NCBI GenBank assembly: GCA_016840125.1
Contig: JAEOSY010000196.1
Coordinates: 1 to 34,752 of the forward strand
Source: Candidatus Helarchaeota archaeon
GTDB taxonomy: Archaea > Asgardarchaeota > Lokiarchaeia > Helarchaeales > HEL-GB-A
Direction: 5' to 3'
Length of the DNA: 34,752 bases
Shown piece after piece: positions 15,220 through 23,088 of this stretch. The translations under genes were made by a program, and so were the position numbers. How positions within the stretch are numbered: the first letter of the stretch is position 1; the number at the start of each line of letters is the position of its first letter. The notes beneath the pieces were generated by a model, which did not search any database, was not told where the DNA came from, and saw only the letters and a program-made list of their open reading frames with translations.

Positions 15220-18018
15220 ATGAGTTCAAAAAAACAAAAAATACCACCATATAATCCTGAGGCAATCGAGAAAAAATGGCAAACCAAATGGGTGGACGCC
15301 AAAATTTTTCAGGTGCAAGCTGACTCGAAAAAGGAGAAATATTACGTTCTCGAAATGTATCCGTACCCTTCTGCTACCCTACATATGGGACATCTCCGTA
15401 ACTATTCAATTGGAGATTGTTTTGCAAGATATAAGCGGATGCGAGGATTTAATGTTTTATATCCGATGGGTTATGATAGTTTTGGGCTTCCCGCGGAAAA
15501 TGCTGCCATCCAACGCGGTATCGATCCAGAAAAATGGACAAACGACAATATGACTCAAATTAGGAGTCAACAAGAGCGAATCGGCTTAAGCTACGATTGG
15601 GATCGGATGTTATACAGTCATGATGAGAATTACTACAAATGGAATCAATGGATTTTTCTAAGAAATTATGAAAAAGGGCTAGCTTATCGAAACGAGGCAT
15701 ACGTAAATTGGTGTAGCTCATGTAACACGGTTCTAGCGAATGAACAAGTAGTAAATGGCTCCTGTTGGCGTTGTTCTACCACCGTAACTCAAAAGTTTTT
15801 GACACAATGGTTCTTTAAAATAAGGAATTATGCTGACGAGCTTCTCTACAAATTAGATGACATAGATTGGCCTGAGAAAGTGAAGGTGATGCAACGAAAC
15901 TGGATTGGGCGAAGTGAAGGAACTGAAATTGAATTTCAAATCGTAGATACTAACGAAAAAATCCGTATTTTTACCACCCGAGCTGACACACTATACGGTT
16001 GTACTTTTATGGTTTTTGCTCCAGAACACCCACTTGTGGCTGAATGGGTGAAAGGAACAAAATATGAACCGACTTTCACAAACTTTTATAATGAGGTTTT
16101 AAAAGAAGAGAAATTTCAACGCACCTCTGTAACTGTTGAAAAGAAAGGTATGTTTATTGGAAAATATGCCATCAATCCAATCAATAATGAAAAGATTCCG
16201 GTTTATGTTGGAAATTTTGTTGTGTATGAATATGGTGCGGGAGCAATTATGGCGGTGCCTGCCCATGATCAGAGAGATTTTGAATTTGCAAAGAAATTTA
16301 ACATCCCTATCAGAGTTGTCATCCAACCCTTTGAATACCAGCTTAACGCTGAGAAAATGAGTAGGGCATATGAAGGTGATGGGCTCCTAGCCAATTCTGA
16401 AGAATTCAATCAAATAGAAAATCGGACCGCTATCAAAGAAATATCTAAAAAATTGGAAAATAAAGGGAAAGGAAAAGAATTAATCAATTATAAATTGAGA
16501 GATTGGCTCATTTCTCGACAGCGATACTGGGGTACTCCTATTCCTATGATTTATTGTGAGAAATGTGGAGTTGTTCCTGTCCCATATGAGGATCTCCCCG
16601 TAAAACTCCCAAAGGATATTAAATTTACTGGCTCAGGTAATCCCTTGGAAACATCTGACAAATTTATTAATTGTAAATGTCCCAAGTGTAAAGCAGATGC
16701 CCGCCGCGAAACAGACACCATGGATACTTTTGTTGATTCTTCTTGGTATTTCTTCAGGTTTTGTGATCCCAAAAACACTGAAACACTCTATGATCCTGAA
16801 ATTATTGATTATTTCATGCCGGTCAACCAATATATCGGTGGAATTGAACACGCCATTATGCATCTTTTATATGCAAGATTTTTCACAAAAATTCTGCGCG
16901 ATTTGGGATTATATAAACATGACGAACCATTTTTAAAATTATTAACGCAAGGAATGGTTAATAAAGAGCATCCCTACTGTGAAAATTGCCATAAATTCCT
17001 CCACTTCGGACAATTTAAGGATGGAACATGTCTTGGATGTAAAAGTCCCCATATCATGAAAAGTGCGAAAATGTCTAAAAGTCTCGGGAACACCGTTGAT
17101 CCTAATGTACTCGTAGATAAATATGGCGCCGATACGTCACGATTTTTCATCCTCTTTTCTGCTAATCCAGAGAAAGAAATGGAGTGGTCTGATAAAGGTG
17201 TTGAATTCACTTGGAATTTCACCAACCGCGTGTACAATCTCTTATTAGAGACACCAACCGAATACCGAACAAAAAATACGATCAACGACCAATTTATGCA
17301 ATTTCATTTGAATAAGACCATTCAGGATGTTACCAACGGTCTTGAAACCATCCAGCTCAGAGATGCTGCATACTCTGTACACCAATTCATCGAAAAATTA
17401 CGCAATTATCGAAACCAACCGGTAAAAAAAGCGATTTTTGAGGAATCAGTTGAAAAGACTACCCTACTTCTTGCGCCATTCATGCCTCATTTAATGGAGG
17501 AAATTTGGGAACGCCATGGGCATAAAACCTTCATCAGTTTGGAAAAATGGCCAGCTTATAACAAAGCAAAAATTACCCCTGAATTTAATTATAAATGGAA
17601 TCTTCTCCAAGATCTCATTTCTGATGTTAAAAACATTCTGAAAATCATAAAAATAACAGATATGAAAAATATCAAATTGATCGTCGCTAAAAACTGGAAA
17701 TATCAATTATTCAAACTGCTTTCTGAAGAGCTTGAGAAAGGGACAGATCGAAAAGAACTCATGAAAAAAGTAATGCAAACTGATTTGCGAAAGCATGGAA
17801 AACAAGTAAGTAAAATAATAAATAAGGTTCTAACGAGTCCCAAAATTATACCTGCAATCAAATTAACCCAAGCAACAGAAATAGAATTCTATCAAGCAAT
17901 TACTTCAAACCTCACTGACAAATTCTCTACAAATATACAAATTAAGAAAGAAGAAGAGAGTTCTGAGCAGAAGGCTATTAATGCGATTCCTGGAAAGCCT
18001 GTAATCATTATTGAATAA
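15220..18018 (+). CDS. leuS: Leucyl-tRNA synthetase with bacterial-type catalytic core
   Basis: A 932-residue class I synthetase charging tRNA-Leu. HMGH lies at residues 55-58 in MYPYPSATLHMGHLRNYSIG and KMSKS at 617-621. The core text (NVLYPMGYDSFGLPAENAAI) is the bacterial LeuRS form, not the archaeal/eukaryotic one. The CP1 editing domain is intact, with TTRADTLYG and the aspartate motif PAHDQRDFEFA. Zinc-ribbon cysteines occur near 165-185 (CSSC..CWRC), again around 450-490, and just before KMSKS (CENC..CLGC). The C-terminal 150 residues, ending NAIPGKPVIIIE, resemble what I recall of archaeal LeuRS tails, suggesting a chimera or an old transfer. Confidence 0.93.
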   Translation: MSSKKQKIPPYNPEAIEKKWQTKWVDAKIFQVQADSKKEKYYVLEMYPYPSATLHMGHLRNYSIGDCFARYKRMRGFNVLYPMGYDSFGLPAENAAIQRGIDPEKWTNDNMTQIRSQQERIGLSYDWDRMLYSHDENYYKWNQWIFLRNYEKGLAYRNEAYVNWCSSCNTVLANEQVVNGSCWRCSTTVTQKFLTQWFFKIRNYADELLYKLDDIDWPEKVKVMQRNWIGRSEGTEIEFQIVDTNEKIRIFTTRADTLYGCTFMVFAPEHPLVAEWVKGTKYEPTFTNFYNEVLKEEKFQRTSVTVEKKGMFIGKYAINPINNEKIPVYVGNFVVYEYGAGAIMAVPAHDQRDFEFAKKFNIPIRVVIQPFEYQLNAEKMSRAYEGDGLLANSEEFNQIENRTAIKEISKKLENKGKGKELINYKLRDWLISRQRYWGTPIPMIYCEKCGVVPVPYEDLPVKLPKDIKFTGSGNPLETSDKFINCKCPKCKADARRETDTMDTFVDSSWYFFRFCDPKNTETLYDPEIIDYFMPVNQYIGGIEHAIMHLLYARFFTKILRDLGLYKHDEPFLKLLTQGMVNKEHPYCENCHKFLHFGQFKDGTCLGCKSPHIMKSAKMSKSLGNTVDPNVLVDKYGADTSRFFILFSANPEKEMEWSDKGVEFTWNFTNRVYNLLLETPTEYRTKNTINDQFMQFHLNKTIQDVTNGLETIQLRDAAYSVHQFIEKLRNYRNQPVKKAIFEESVEKTTLLLAPFMPHLMEEIWERHGHKTFISLEKWPAYNKAKITPEFNYKWNLLQDLISDVKNILKIIKITDMKNIKLIVAKNWKYQLFKLLSEELEKGTDRKELMKKVMQTDLRKHGKQVSKIINKVLTSPKIIPAIKLTQATEIEFYQAITSNLTDKFSTNIQIKKEEESSEQKAINAIPGKPVIIIE

Positions 18019-18021
18019 ATT

Positions 18022-18044
18022 CTTTCCCTTTTTTTATTTTTAAA
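18022..18044. terminator. T-rich terminator between convergent leuS and GTPase genes
   Basis: Immediately after the leuS stop the plus strand reads a pyrimidine/T tract (CCCTTTTTTTATTTTTAAA), fitting a T-stretch-dependent archaeal terminator for leuS. The convergent GTPase gene stops at 18040, within the tract. Confidence 0.45.
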
Positions 18045-18849
18045 TACCAGTTTTTTTCCAAATCTCAAGGTTATTCAAAAATTCTTGGCGATCTGATGAA
18101 GAAAGATTTGAGGTATTTGGATAAGGATTTAATTTTTCAAGCCGCCATCGTGTCATTTCTTCTAATTTCTGATGATATGGATTCATTTTGAACATCTCAT
18201 TCGTTATTTCCTTGAATTCCTTATTAATCACATTTATTGTTTCATTTTTTTGGATCAATTCTTCTAAAATCATCCATCTACTCTTCAAATCAATATTTGG
18301 TATTGATTGAACCTGTGTAATTTGGGGCAAAACCGGTATATCACTATTTTTAATTTTTTTAATAATTAAATTGAACATATCAATAACATTTTCTCCAGTT
18401 TTTGCCGAAGTTTCAAAATATGGTAGATTGAGCTTTTTGGTTATTGGTTCAATGATATCGGTAGTGACTATACGCTCATCCACTAAATCTATTTTATTTC
18501 CCAACAATAAGAATGGAATATCGCCACAATATCGCTTCAATTCATAATACCAATTTTCCACATGGTCAAATGAAATCAAGTTTGTAACATCAAATACTAT
18601 TATTGCTGCGTTACTTCCCGCATAGAACCTTGAACGTACTTCTCTAAATTTATTTTGTCCTGCTACATCCCACAAAATTAGATTTACTTGAGCTCCATCA
18701 TAAATTAATTCTTTCTTAGTCCATTGTACCCCAATTGTTGGTATATAACTTTCCCGAAATCGTTTCTCTGTATATCGTATTATCAAAGTAGTTTTCCCAA
18801 CATTGCCATCTCCAACAACACTTAGTTTAAATCTAAATTTCAATGTCAT
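18040..18849 (-). CDS. Rab/Ras-like small GTPase with C-terminal extension (copy A)
   Basis: A GTPase of 269 residues with complete motifs: G1 GDGNVGKT (13-20), G2 threonine in YIPTIGV (T38), G3 WDVAGQ (60-65, with the Ras Gln61 equivalent), G4 GNKID (117-121) and G5 ETSAK (146-150). This is the eukaryote-like Ras superfamily type found in Asgard archaea. The C-terminal 100 residues carry a conserved block, NPYHQKLEEMTRWRLEKLN, shared with the upstream paralogue, and no CAAX or cysteine prenylation tail. The frame is open to 18939, but ATG 18849 is chosen: it has a GGTAGGGAG ribosome binding site and starts right before the first strand. Confidence 0.92.
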   Translation of the reverse strand: MTLKFRFKLSVVGDGNVGKTTLIIRYTEKRFRESYIPTIGVQWTKKELIYDGAQVNLILWDVAGQNKFREVRSRFYAGSNAAIIVFDVTNLISFDHVENWYYELKRYCGDIPFLLLGNKIDLVDERIVTTDIIEPITKKLNLPYFETSAKTGENVIDMFNLIIKKIKNSDIPVLPQITQVQSIPNIDLKSRWMILEELIQKNETINVINKEFKEITNEMFKMNPYHQKLEEMTRWRLEKLNPYPNTSNLSSSDRQEFLNNLEIWKKTGI

Positions 18850-18914
18850 ACAACTCCCTACCTTTTTAATCTTAATAGTAATTCTCAAGCAACAGATCGC
18901 TTTTTCTTTGATCT

Positions 18915-19733
18915 CTAGAGATTTAAAGTCGCTCTCCAAGTCTCAATTTTTTTCAGAAAATTTTCCTTTTCTGCTGCAGGCAATTTTGACTCATCCGGGT
19001 AAGAATTTAAAGTTTCAAGGCGGTACTGCGTCATATCTTCTAATTTCTCATGATAGGGGTTCTGCCTAAATATTTCATTGGTAATAGTTTTAAACTCCTC
19101 ATTGACCACCTTAATATTTTCTTCATTCTTTACCATATCTTCCAAAATTGCAATTTCATCAATTATATTAATTTTTGATTCTTTCTCTCTCTCAGAAGGT
19201 GTTACTATAGACACTTCTCCTCCCTCTTGCTGCAATGTTTTATCTATAACTGCATTGAACATATCAATTACATTCTCCCCTGTCTTTGCGGAAGTTTCAA
19301 AATATGGAAATTTATATTTCTGGGTTACTTTTTCTATCATTTCTTGAGTAACTGTGCGCTCCTCTACCAAATCTATCTTATTCCCTAATAAAATATAGGG
19401 AACATTTTCGCAGTATTGCTGAACTTCTTTTAACCAATTTTCCGCATGGTCAAATGAAATCAAGCTAGTCACGTCAAATACAATAATAACAGCATCGCTT
19501 CCCTCATAAAAATTTGAACGCATTAATTTGAATTTATCCTGCCCTGCAATGTCCCATAATATTAAACTTACAGTATATTCTTTGTATTCAATATTTTTTA
19601 CTGTCCACTGCACACCGATTGTTGGAATATAGCTTTCTCTAAATCGTTTTTCAGTATATTTTAGAATTAATGTGGTTTTCCCGACCGACCCGTCTCCAAT
19701 AACTACCACCTTATAACGAAGAGTTGGACTCAT
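18915..19733 (-). CDS. Rab/Ras-like small GTPase with C-terminal extension (copy B)
   Basis: The 272-residue paralogue of copy A: G1 GDGSVGKT (13-20), G2 YIPTIGVQW, G3 WDIAGQ (60-65), G4 GNKID and G5 ETSAKT are all intact, so nucleotide binding and intrinsic GTP hydrolysis are expected. The switch I text RFRESYIPTIGVQW is identical in both copies, which suggests common partners. The tail repeats the extension NPYHEKLEDMTQYRLETLN. It lies 65 nt upstream of copy A and 16 nt downstream of the degenerate GTPase. No lipidation signal is visible; membrane attachment, if any, must use another route. Confidence 0.93.
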   Translation of the reverse strand: MSPTLRYKVVVIGDGSVGKTTLILKYTEKRFRESYIPTIGVQWTVKNIEYKEYTVSLILWDIAGQDKFKLMRSNFYEGSDAVIIVFDVTSLISFDHAENWLKEVQQYCENVPYILLGNKIDLVEERTVTQEMIEKVTQKYKFPYFETSAKTGENVIDMFNAVIDKTLQQEGGEVSIVTPSEREKESKINIIDEIAILEDMVKNEENIKVVNEEFKTITNEIFRQNPYHEKLEDMTQYRLETLNSYPDESKLPAAEKENFLKKIETWRATLNL

Positions 19734-19749
19734 CTTTCATTTCTCCATC

Positions 19750-20280
19750 TTAGTAATTCGATCGCGAGAGTAATTTGCGAGCCAGAAATTCGAGAAATTC
19801 TTTTGAAATTAACTTATCTGAATCCTTTAAATCAAAAAAATCAATATTTAGATTTAATTTACCCGTAACTTTCCCCGCTTTGATTAAATGCCTTGTATAA
19901 CCCTCAACTATTTGATTCACTTGATGTTTTATATTTCGACCAATAAGTAAAATCGAAGAATTCGGAGAATTTTGGCGTAAATCCTTTATGCGAGATATTA
20001 TACTCTCAATATTCTCCTCCTGAGTTATATCAAACAAAACCACAATTCCATCTGCCCCTTCATAGAAGCCCTGTTTGATTTCATGGAATTTTTCACCCTT
20101 CATAAGCCATAAAACTAAATTTACGTTTTTATCTCCCAGTAAATTATATTCCAACTTTAAATCTAATCCAAGATTTGTTTCGTAGGTTTCTCCCTGTTCA
20201 AGGTCTTTTTCGTCAATTAACAGGGTTTCTTCATGTTGTTCCGAACTCCCCACCAAAACAATCTTGAATTTTATCGTCAT
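19750..20280 (-). CDS. Degenerate small-GTPase-like protein (pseudo-GTPase)
   Basis: The 176-residue protein keeps the G-domain frame but not the nucleotide-binding residues. It starts IKFKIVLVGSSEQHEET, where the P-loop GxxxxGK[ST] has become GSSEQHEE with no lysine. The G3 position reads LWLMKGEKF instead of LWDIAGQ, and the G4 position reads LLIGRNIKH instead of LLGNKID; the G5 SAK is absent. Between these, QGFYEGADGIVVLFDIT matches the active paralogues closely (NFYEGSDAVIIVFDVT). It is thus probably unable to bind GTP in the usual way and may act as a scaffold or regulator. It is 16 nt from GTPase B and lacks the C-terminal extension. Confidence 0.8.
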   Translation of the reverse strand: MTIKFKIVLVGSSEQHEETLLIDEKDLEQGETYETNLGLDLKLEYNLLGDKNVNLVLWLMKGEKFHEIKQGFYEGADGIVVLFDITQEENIESIISRIKDLRQNSPNSSILLIGRNIKHQVNQIVEGYTRHLIKAGKVTGKLNLNIDFFDLKDSDKLISKEFLEFLARKLLSRSNY

Positions 20281-20321
20281 TACTATTCCCTAATCAAATC
20301 AAGTGATTTTTTTAGTCAGAA

Positions 20322-21365
20322 CTAAATTTTCTTTTCAATCCATCGCACATTGGTGCCAAACTTTTCTAAAAACTTCTTAATTTCAGCTTTTGTCATCTCT
20401 AATTTATGACTGATTATTGATAGAGCGTAGGATCCATCACATAGATTTCTTAACGTGAAGGCGAGCCCTTGCTCCTCCCCTGACGGGGCGATTTCAATAA
20501 GTTTTTCAAAGGATAAGGGACGCATAACCGGGTAAAGTTCAATCCAACTGATAAATTCCTCAGTAAGGAAGTATTTAATGATTTTTAATAATTCACCAAA
20601 ATCAGTCTTCAAATCCTCTTTGATATCTTTAAGATCTCTCTTCCCATCTAGGGCATAGAGAATATCTATTCCCAATTCACCAAACAACTCGAGTATTTTT
20701 TGATGTGATTTTGTCTCTCTGCTAAAGGCCTCCGTTGCCTTTTCAGTAGGACTAAAAATATCGACTTCTTCGATTTTAATCTTTAATTCCACAAATTTCT
20801 GATTCTCAAGCAACGCAATATTTTGGCAGACTTCTTCAACTGGTATTGAAAGTTCATGTGCAATTTCACTGATATTTTTATTGCCATCAATCAGTCCCAC
20901 TATCTTTTTTAATAGCGGATCCTTCGGGATGGTTTGTTCACTTTCTAGTAAACTTGGAAAATAAAACGGATTAATGAGTAAAGAACCGAAATCCTTAACT
21001 ACTACATCTTTGAATTTATCAAATATTAAGGTATTTACTCCGAAATCATCTAACTGTTTATCGAACTCCTCCTCAAATTTATCTATCACCTGTTTTAGAA
21101 TGACCCTTGCGTCCTTCGAATCGAAATCAGCTATTATCGCTCCGTATGTTTTGTTTCCATCTTCAATTATAATAGTAAAATCTTCTCGTTTAATTAAATT
21201 GATGTCTTTTTGCTGATCGGGTCGCAATTCTTTCGCAAAATGTGAAATCGCAGTCAATAATCCGCTCACTAAATCGGGATGTAACTCACTTTTGCCAAAT
21301 TTCGCATGAAATGCCGGTAACCCTCTCTTTTTCAGAATTATATAGATTTCGTGAAGTTTAACCAT
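20322..21365 (-). CDS. Longin/roadblock-like protein with winged-helix-like repeats, GTPase-cluster partner
   Basis: A 347-residue soluble protein heading the GTPase cluster. Residues 1-130 follow a longin-like pattern: strand IYIILKKRGLPAFHAKFG, helix SGLLTAISHFAKEL, strands INLIKREDFTIIIED and TYGAIIAD, then a long helix ARVILKQVIDKFEEEFDKQL. The rest contains three short helical units resembling winged-helix or helix-turn-helix pieces (ISEIAHELSIPVEEVCQNIA, LKDIKEDLKTDFGELLKIIK, LSIISHKLEMTKAEIKKFLE). Longin and roadblock folds in eukaryotes build regulators of small GTPases such as Mon1-Ccz1 and Ragulator; its position 41 nt before the pseudo-GTPase suggests a related job. The fold is inferred by eye, not computed. 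Confidence 0.6.
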   Translation of the reverse strand: MVKLHEIYIILKKRGLPAFHAKFGKSELHPDLVSGLLTAISHFAKELRPDQQKDINLIKREDFTIIIEDGNKTYGAIIADFDSKDARVILKQVIDKFEEEFDKQLDDFGVNTLIFDKFKDVVVKDFGSLLINPFYFPSLLESEQTIPKDPLLKKIVGLIDGNKNISEIAHELSIPVEEVCQNIALLENQKFVELKIKIEEVDIFSPTEKATEAFSRETKSHQKILELFGELGIDILYALDGKRDLKDIKEDLKTDFGELLKIIKYFLTEEFISWIELYPVMRPLSFEKLIEIAPSGEEQGLAFTLRNLCDGSYALSIISHKLEMTKAEIKKFLEKFGTNVRWIEKKI

Positions 21366-21452
21366 CTACCAAGCCCTACCAGTAACTCGATTTACCCGTT
21401 TAACTAATTACTAAAACATTTCTTCTTAGATTTATAAATAGTTTTCAAAGTT

Positions 21453-22859
21453 CTAATCTTTCGTCCAAATAGTTCTTGTTGGAGAGTCCAAAAGGGTTAT
21501 TCCCAATTCTTTAAGTTTATCTCGTATTTTATCCGCTATCTCATATTGCTTCTGTTTACGAGCATCCTTTCTTAGACTGATAATGAATTTCACTAACTGA
21601 TTGAGTAAAACGTCTGTTTCTACCTCTTTCGGACCTTTCACAAGACCCAGGACATCCGCTAACTCTTGAAGTAAATCATGTGCTTGCTTTAAAAGTTCTA
21701 ACTTTACTGACTCTGGCTTCGAAGCTAATCCATTGAGATATTTAACCAGATTATTGATACTGGCGATGGCTCTTGGGGTGGAAAAATCATCATCCATCGC
21801 CTCCACAAACCCATCTCTTGTTTTTTCGATTAAATCTTCCAACTCATCTGAAAGCGCCTCAAATACTGTTCCTTCAGCCTCCGCCTGGCTGGTAAAAGCG
21901 AGCGCTAGTTGAAACCTCTTATACGCTTGGTGCGCTTGATTTATTTGATCCTCATTAAAATCAATTGGCGATCGATAATGTGTTGAGATCAGAAAGAATC
22001 TCAATGCCATTGGAGGGAACTTGTCCAAAATTTCCTTGATTGTAAAGAAATTTCCCAATGATTTTGACATCTTTTCGCCCTTATTTATTGTAACAAAGCC
22101 ATTATGCATGAAATATTTTACAAAAGGCTTATTAGTCAGAGCTTCACTCTGTGCAATCTCATTCTCATGGTGGGGAAATATAAGATCTCTACCCCCACCA
22201 TGGATATCAATTGATTCCCCAAGGTATTTCATTGACATGGCACTACACTCAATGTGCCAGCCAGGACGCCCTTGATCCCAAGGTGAATCCCAAGAAGGCT
22301 CATTTGCCTTTCGTTTTTTCCATAAGGCGAAATCCCTCGGGTCATTTTTTATTGTAGCTTCCTCTTCACTTGCTTGAAATTCTTCAAGATCTTTATGTGA
22401 GAGTTTTCCATAATTAGAAAACTTTCTTACACTAAAATAAACATCTCCCTCAACTTCATATGCAATACCCTTTTCAATCAATCCCTCAATTATTTTAATC
22501 ATCTCTATGATGTGCTCTGTTGCCCTTGGATGAAAAGTTGCGCGTTTCACATTCAACGCATCAAAATCCTGAAAGTACTGTTTAATGAAGCGGTCTGCCA
22601 ACTCATAGATAGTGATCCCCTCCTTATTCGCCCGATTGATCATCTTTAGATCTACATCCGTGAAATTCTGAATGTAAAGAACGCGATACCCGACCCATTC
22701 AAAATACCGGCGAATTATATCAAATGCAATTACCGATCTAGCATGCCCAATATGGGAATAATCATATACTGTAGGACCACAGACGTACATTCGAACTTTG
22801 CCTTTTTCTAAAGGGATAAACTCTTCCTTCTTGCCCGTTAATGTATTAAAAACCTTCAT
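21453..22859 (-). CDS. cysS: Cysteinyl-tRNA synthetase
   Basis: A class I synthetase of 468 residues. It begins MKVFNTLTGKKEEFIPLEKG; the zinc cysteine (C28) lies in YVCGPTVYDYSHIGHARS, with HIGH at 36-39. GWHIECSAM supplies another zinc ligand, and EKMSKSLGNF is the second signature. The C-terminal helices (about 310-468) form the anticodon-binding part. The frame extends to 22913, but its extra N-terminus MRVRAPSPAPSS is translated tRNA sequence. ATG 22859 is preceded by AAGGAG. The gene starts 24 nt after the CCA end of tRNA-Cys, so enzyme and substrate tRNA are likely co-transcribed. Confidence 0.95.
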   Translation of the reverse strand: MKVFNTLTGKKEEFIPLEKGKVRMYVCGPTVYDYSHIGHARSVIAFDIIRRYFEWVGYRVLYIQNFTDVDLKMINRANKEGITIYELADRFIKQYFQDFDALNVKRATFHPRATEHIIEMIKIIEGLIEKGIAYEVEGDVYFSVRKFSNYGKLSHKDLEEFQASEEEATIKNDPRDFALWKKRKANEPSWDSPWDQGRPGWHIECSAMSMKYLGESIDIHGGGRDLIFPHHENEIAQSEALTNKPFVKYFMHNGFVTINKGEKMSKSLGNFFTIKEILDKFPPMALRFFLISTHYRSPIDFNEDQINQAHQAYKRFQLALAFTSQAEAEGTVFEALSDELEDLIEKTRDGFVEAMDDDFSTPRAIASINNLVKYLNGLASKPESVKLELLKQAHDLLQELADVLGLVKGPKEVETDVLLNQLVKFIISLRKDARKQKQYEIADKIRDKLKELGITLLDSPTRTIWTKD

Positions 22860-22883
22860 CTTTGAAACTCCTTGAAAAGAAGA

Positions 22884-22975
22884 TGGAGCCGGCGAAGGGG
22901 CTCGAACCCTCATAATGCGGCTTTCTCCTATTAAGAGCTGCAGGCCGCCACCTATCCATTTCGGTACACGCCGGC
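22884..22975 (-). tRNA. tRNA-Cys (anticodon GCA) with intron, CCA encoded
   Basis: The minus strand folds as acceptor GCCGGCG/CGCCGGC, D arm TACC..GGTG, anticodon stem GCGGC/GCCGC, variable loop ATTAT and T arm GAGGG-TTCGAGC-CCCTT. The discriminator is U, as expected for Cys, followed by an encoded CCA (22884-22886). The anticodon GCA is at 22939-22941. The stretch between the anticodon stems is 22 nt rather than 7, which implies a 15 nt intron. The D stem is slightly irregular at its base. It sits directly in front of cysS. Confidence 0.9.
22923..22937 (-). other. 15 nt intron in tRNA-Cys, at canonical position 37/38
   Basis: If the cut follows position 37, the intron reads CTCTTAATAGGAGAA and the mature loop becomes CTGCAGA, the standard Cys loop. 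Three adenosines (the last two intron bases and A38) could form the 3' bulge, and CTGC (32-35) can pair with GGAG in the intron except for one G-G mismatch. The bulge-helix-bulge is therefore relaxed. Removal by the archaeal tRNA splicing endonuclease is expected. Confidence 0.75.
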
Positions 22976-23088
22976 TGATTGCTCCGATTCTACAAGATTA
23001 TCTCTATTCTTAATCTAGTTTTTTTCTTCCTATAATTGAATTAAAAGATTTAGGTAATCATTCACTCCTTTAATGATAGAGAATATTG

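Noticed and set aside
18850..18939. 30-residue N-terminal extension of GTPase A.
   Set aside because: It would overlap the end of GTPase B, is not shared with the paralogue, and ATG 18849 has a ribosome binding site and lies at the start of the fold.
22860..22913. N-terminal extension of CysRS beginning MRVRAPSPAPSS.
   Set aside because: It is translation of the tRNA-Cys 3' half and spacer; the true start at 22859 has its own AAGGAG.
22923..22937. Reading the tRNA-Cys as a type II tRNA (Ser/Leu) with a long variable arm instead of an intron.
   Set aside because: Only GCGGC/GCCGC pairs as anticodon stem, giving GCA with U73, both Cys features; no long variable arm fits.
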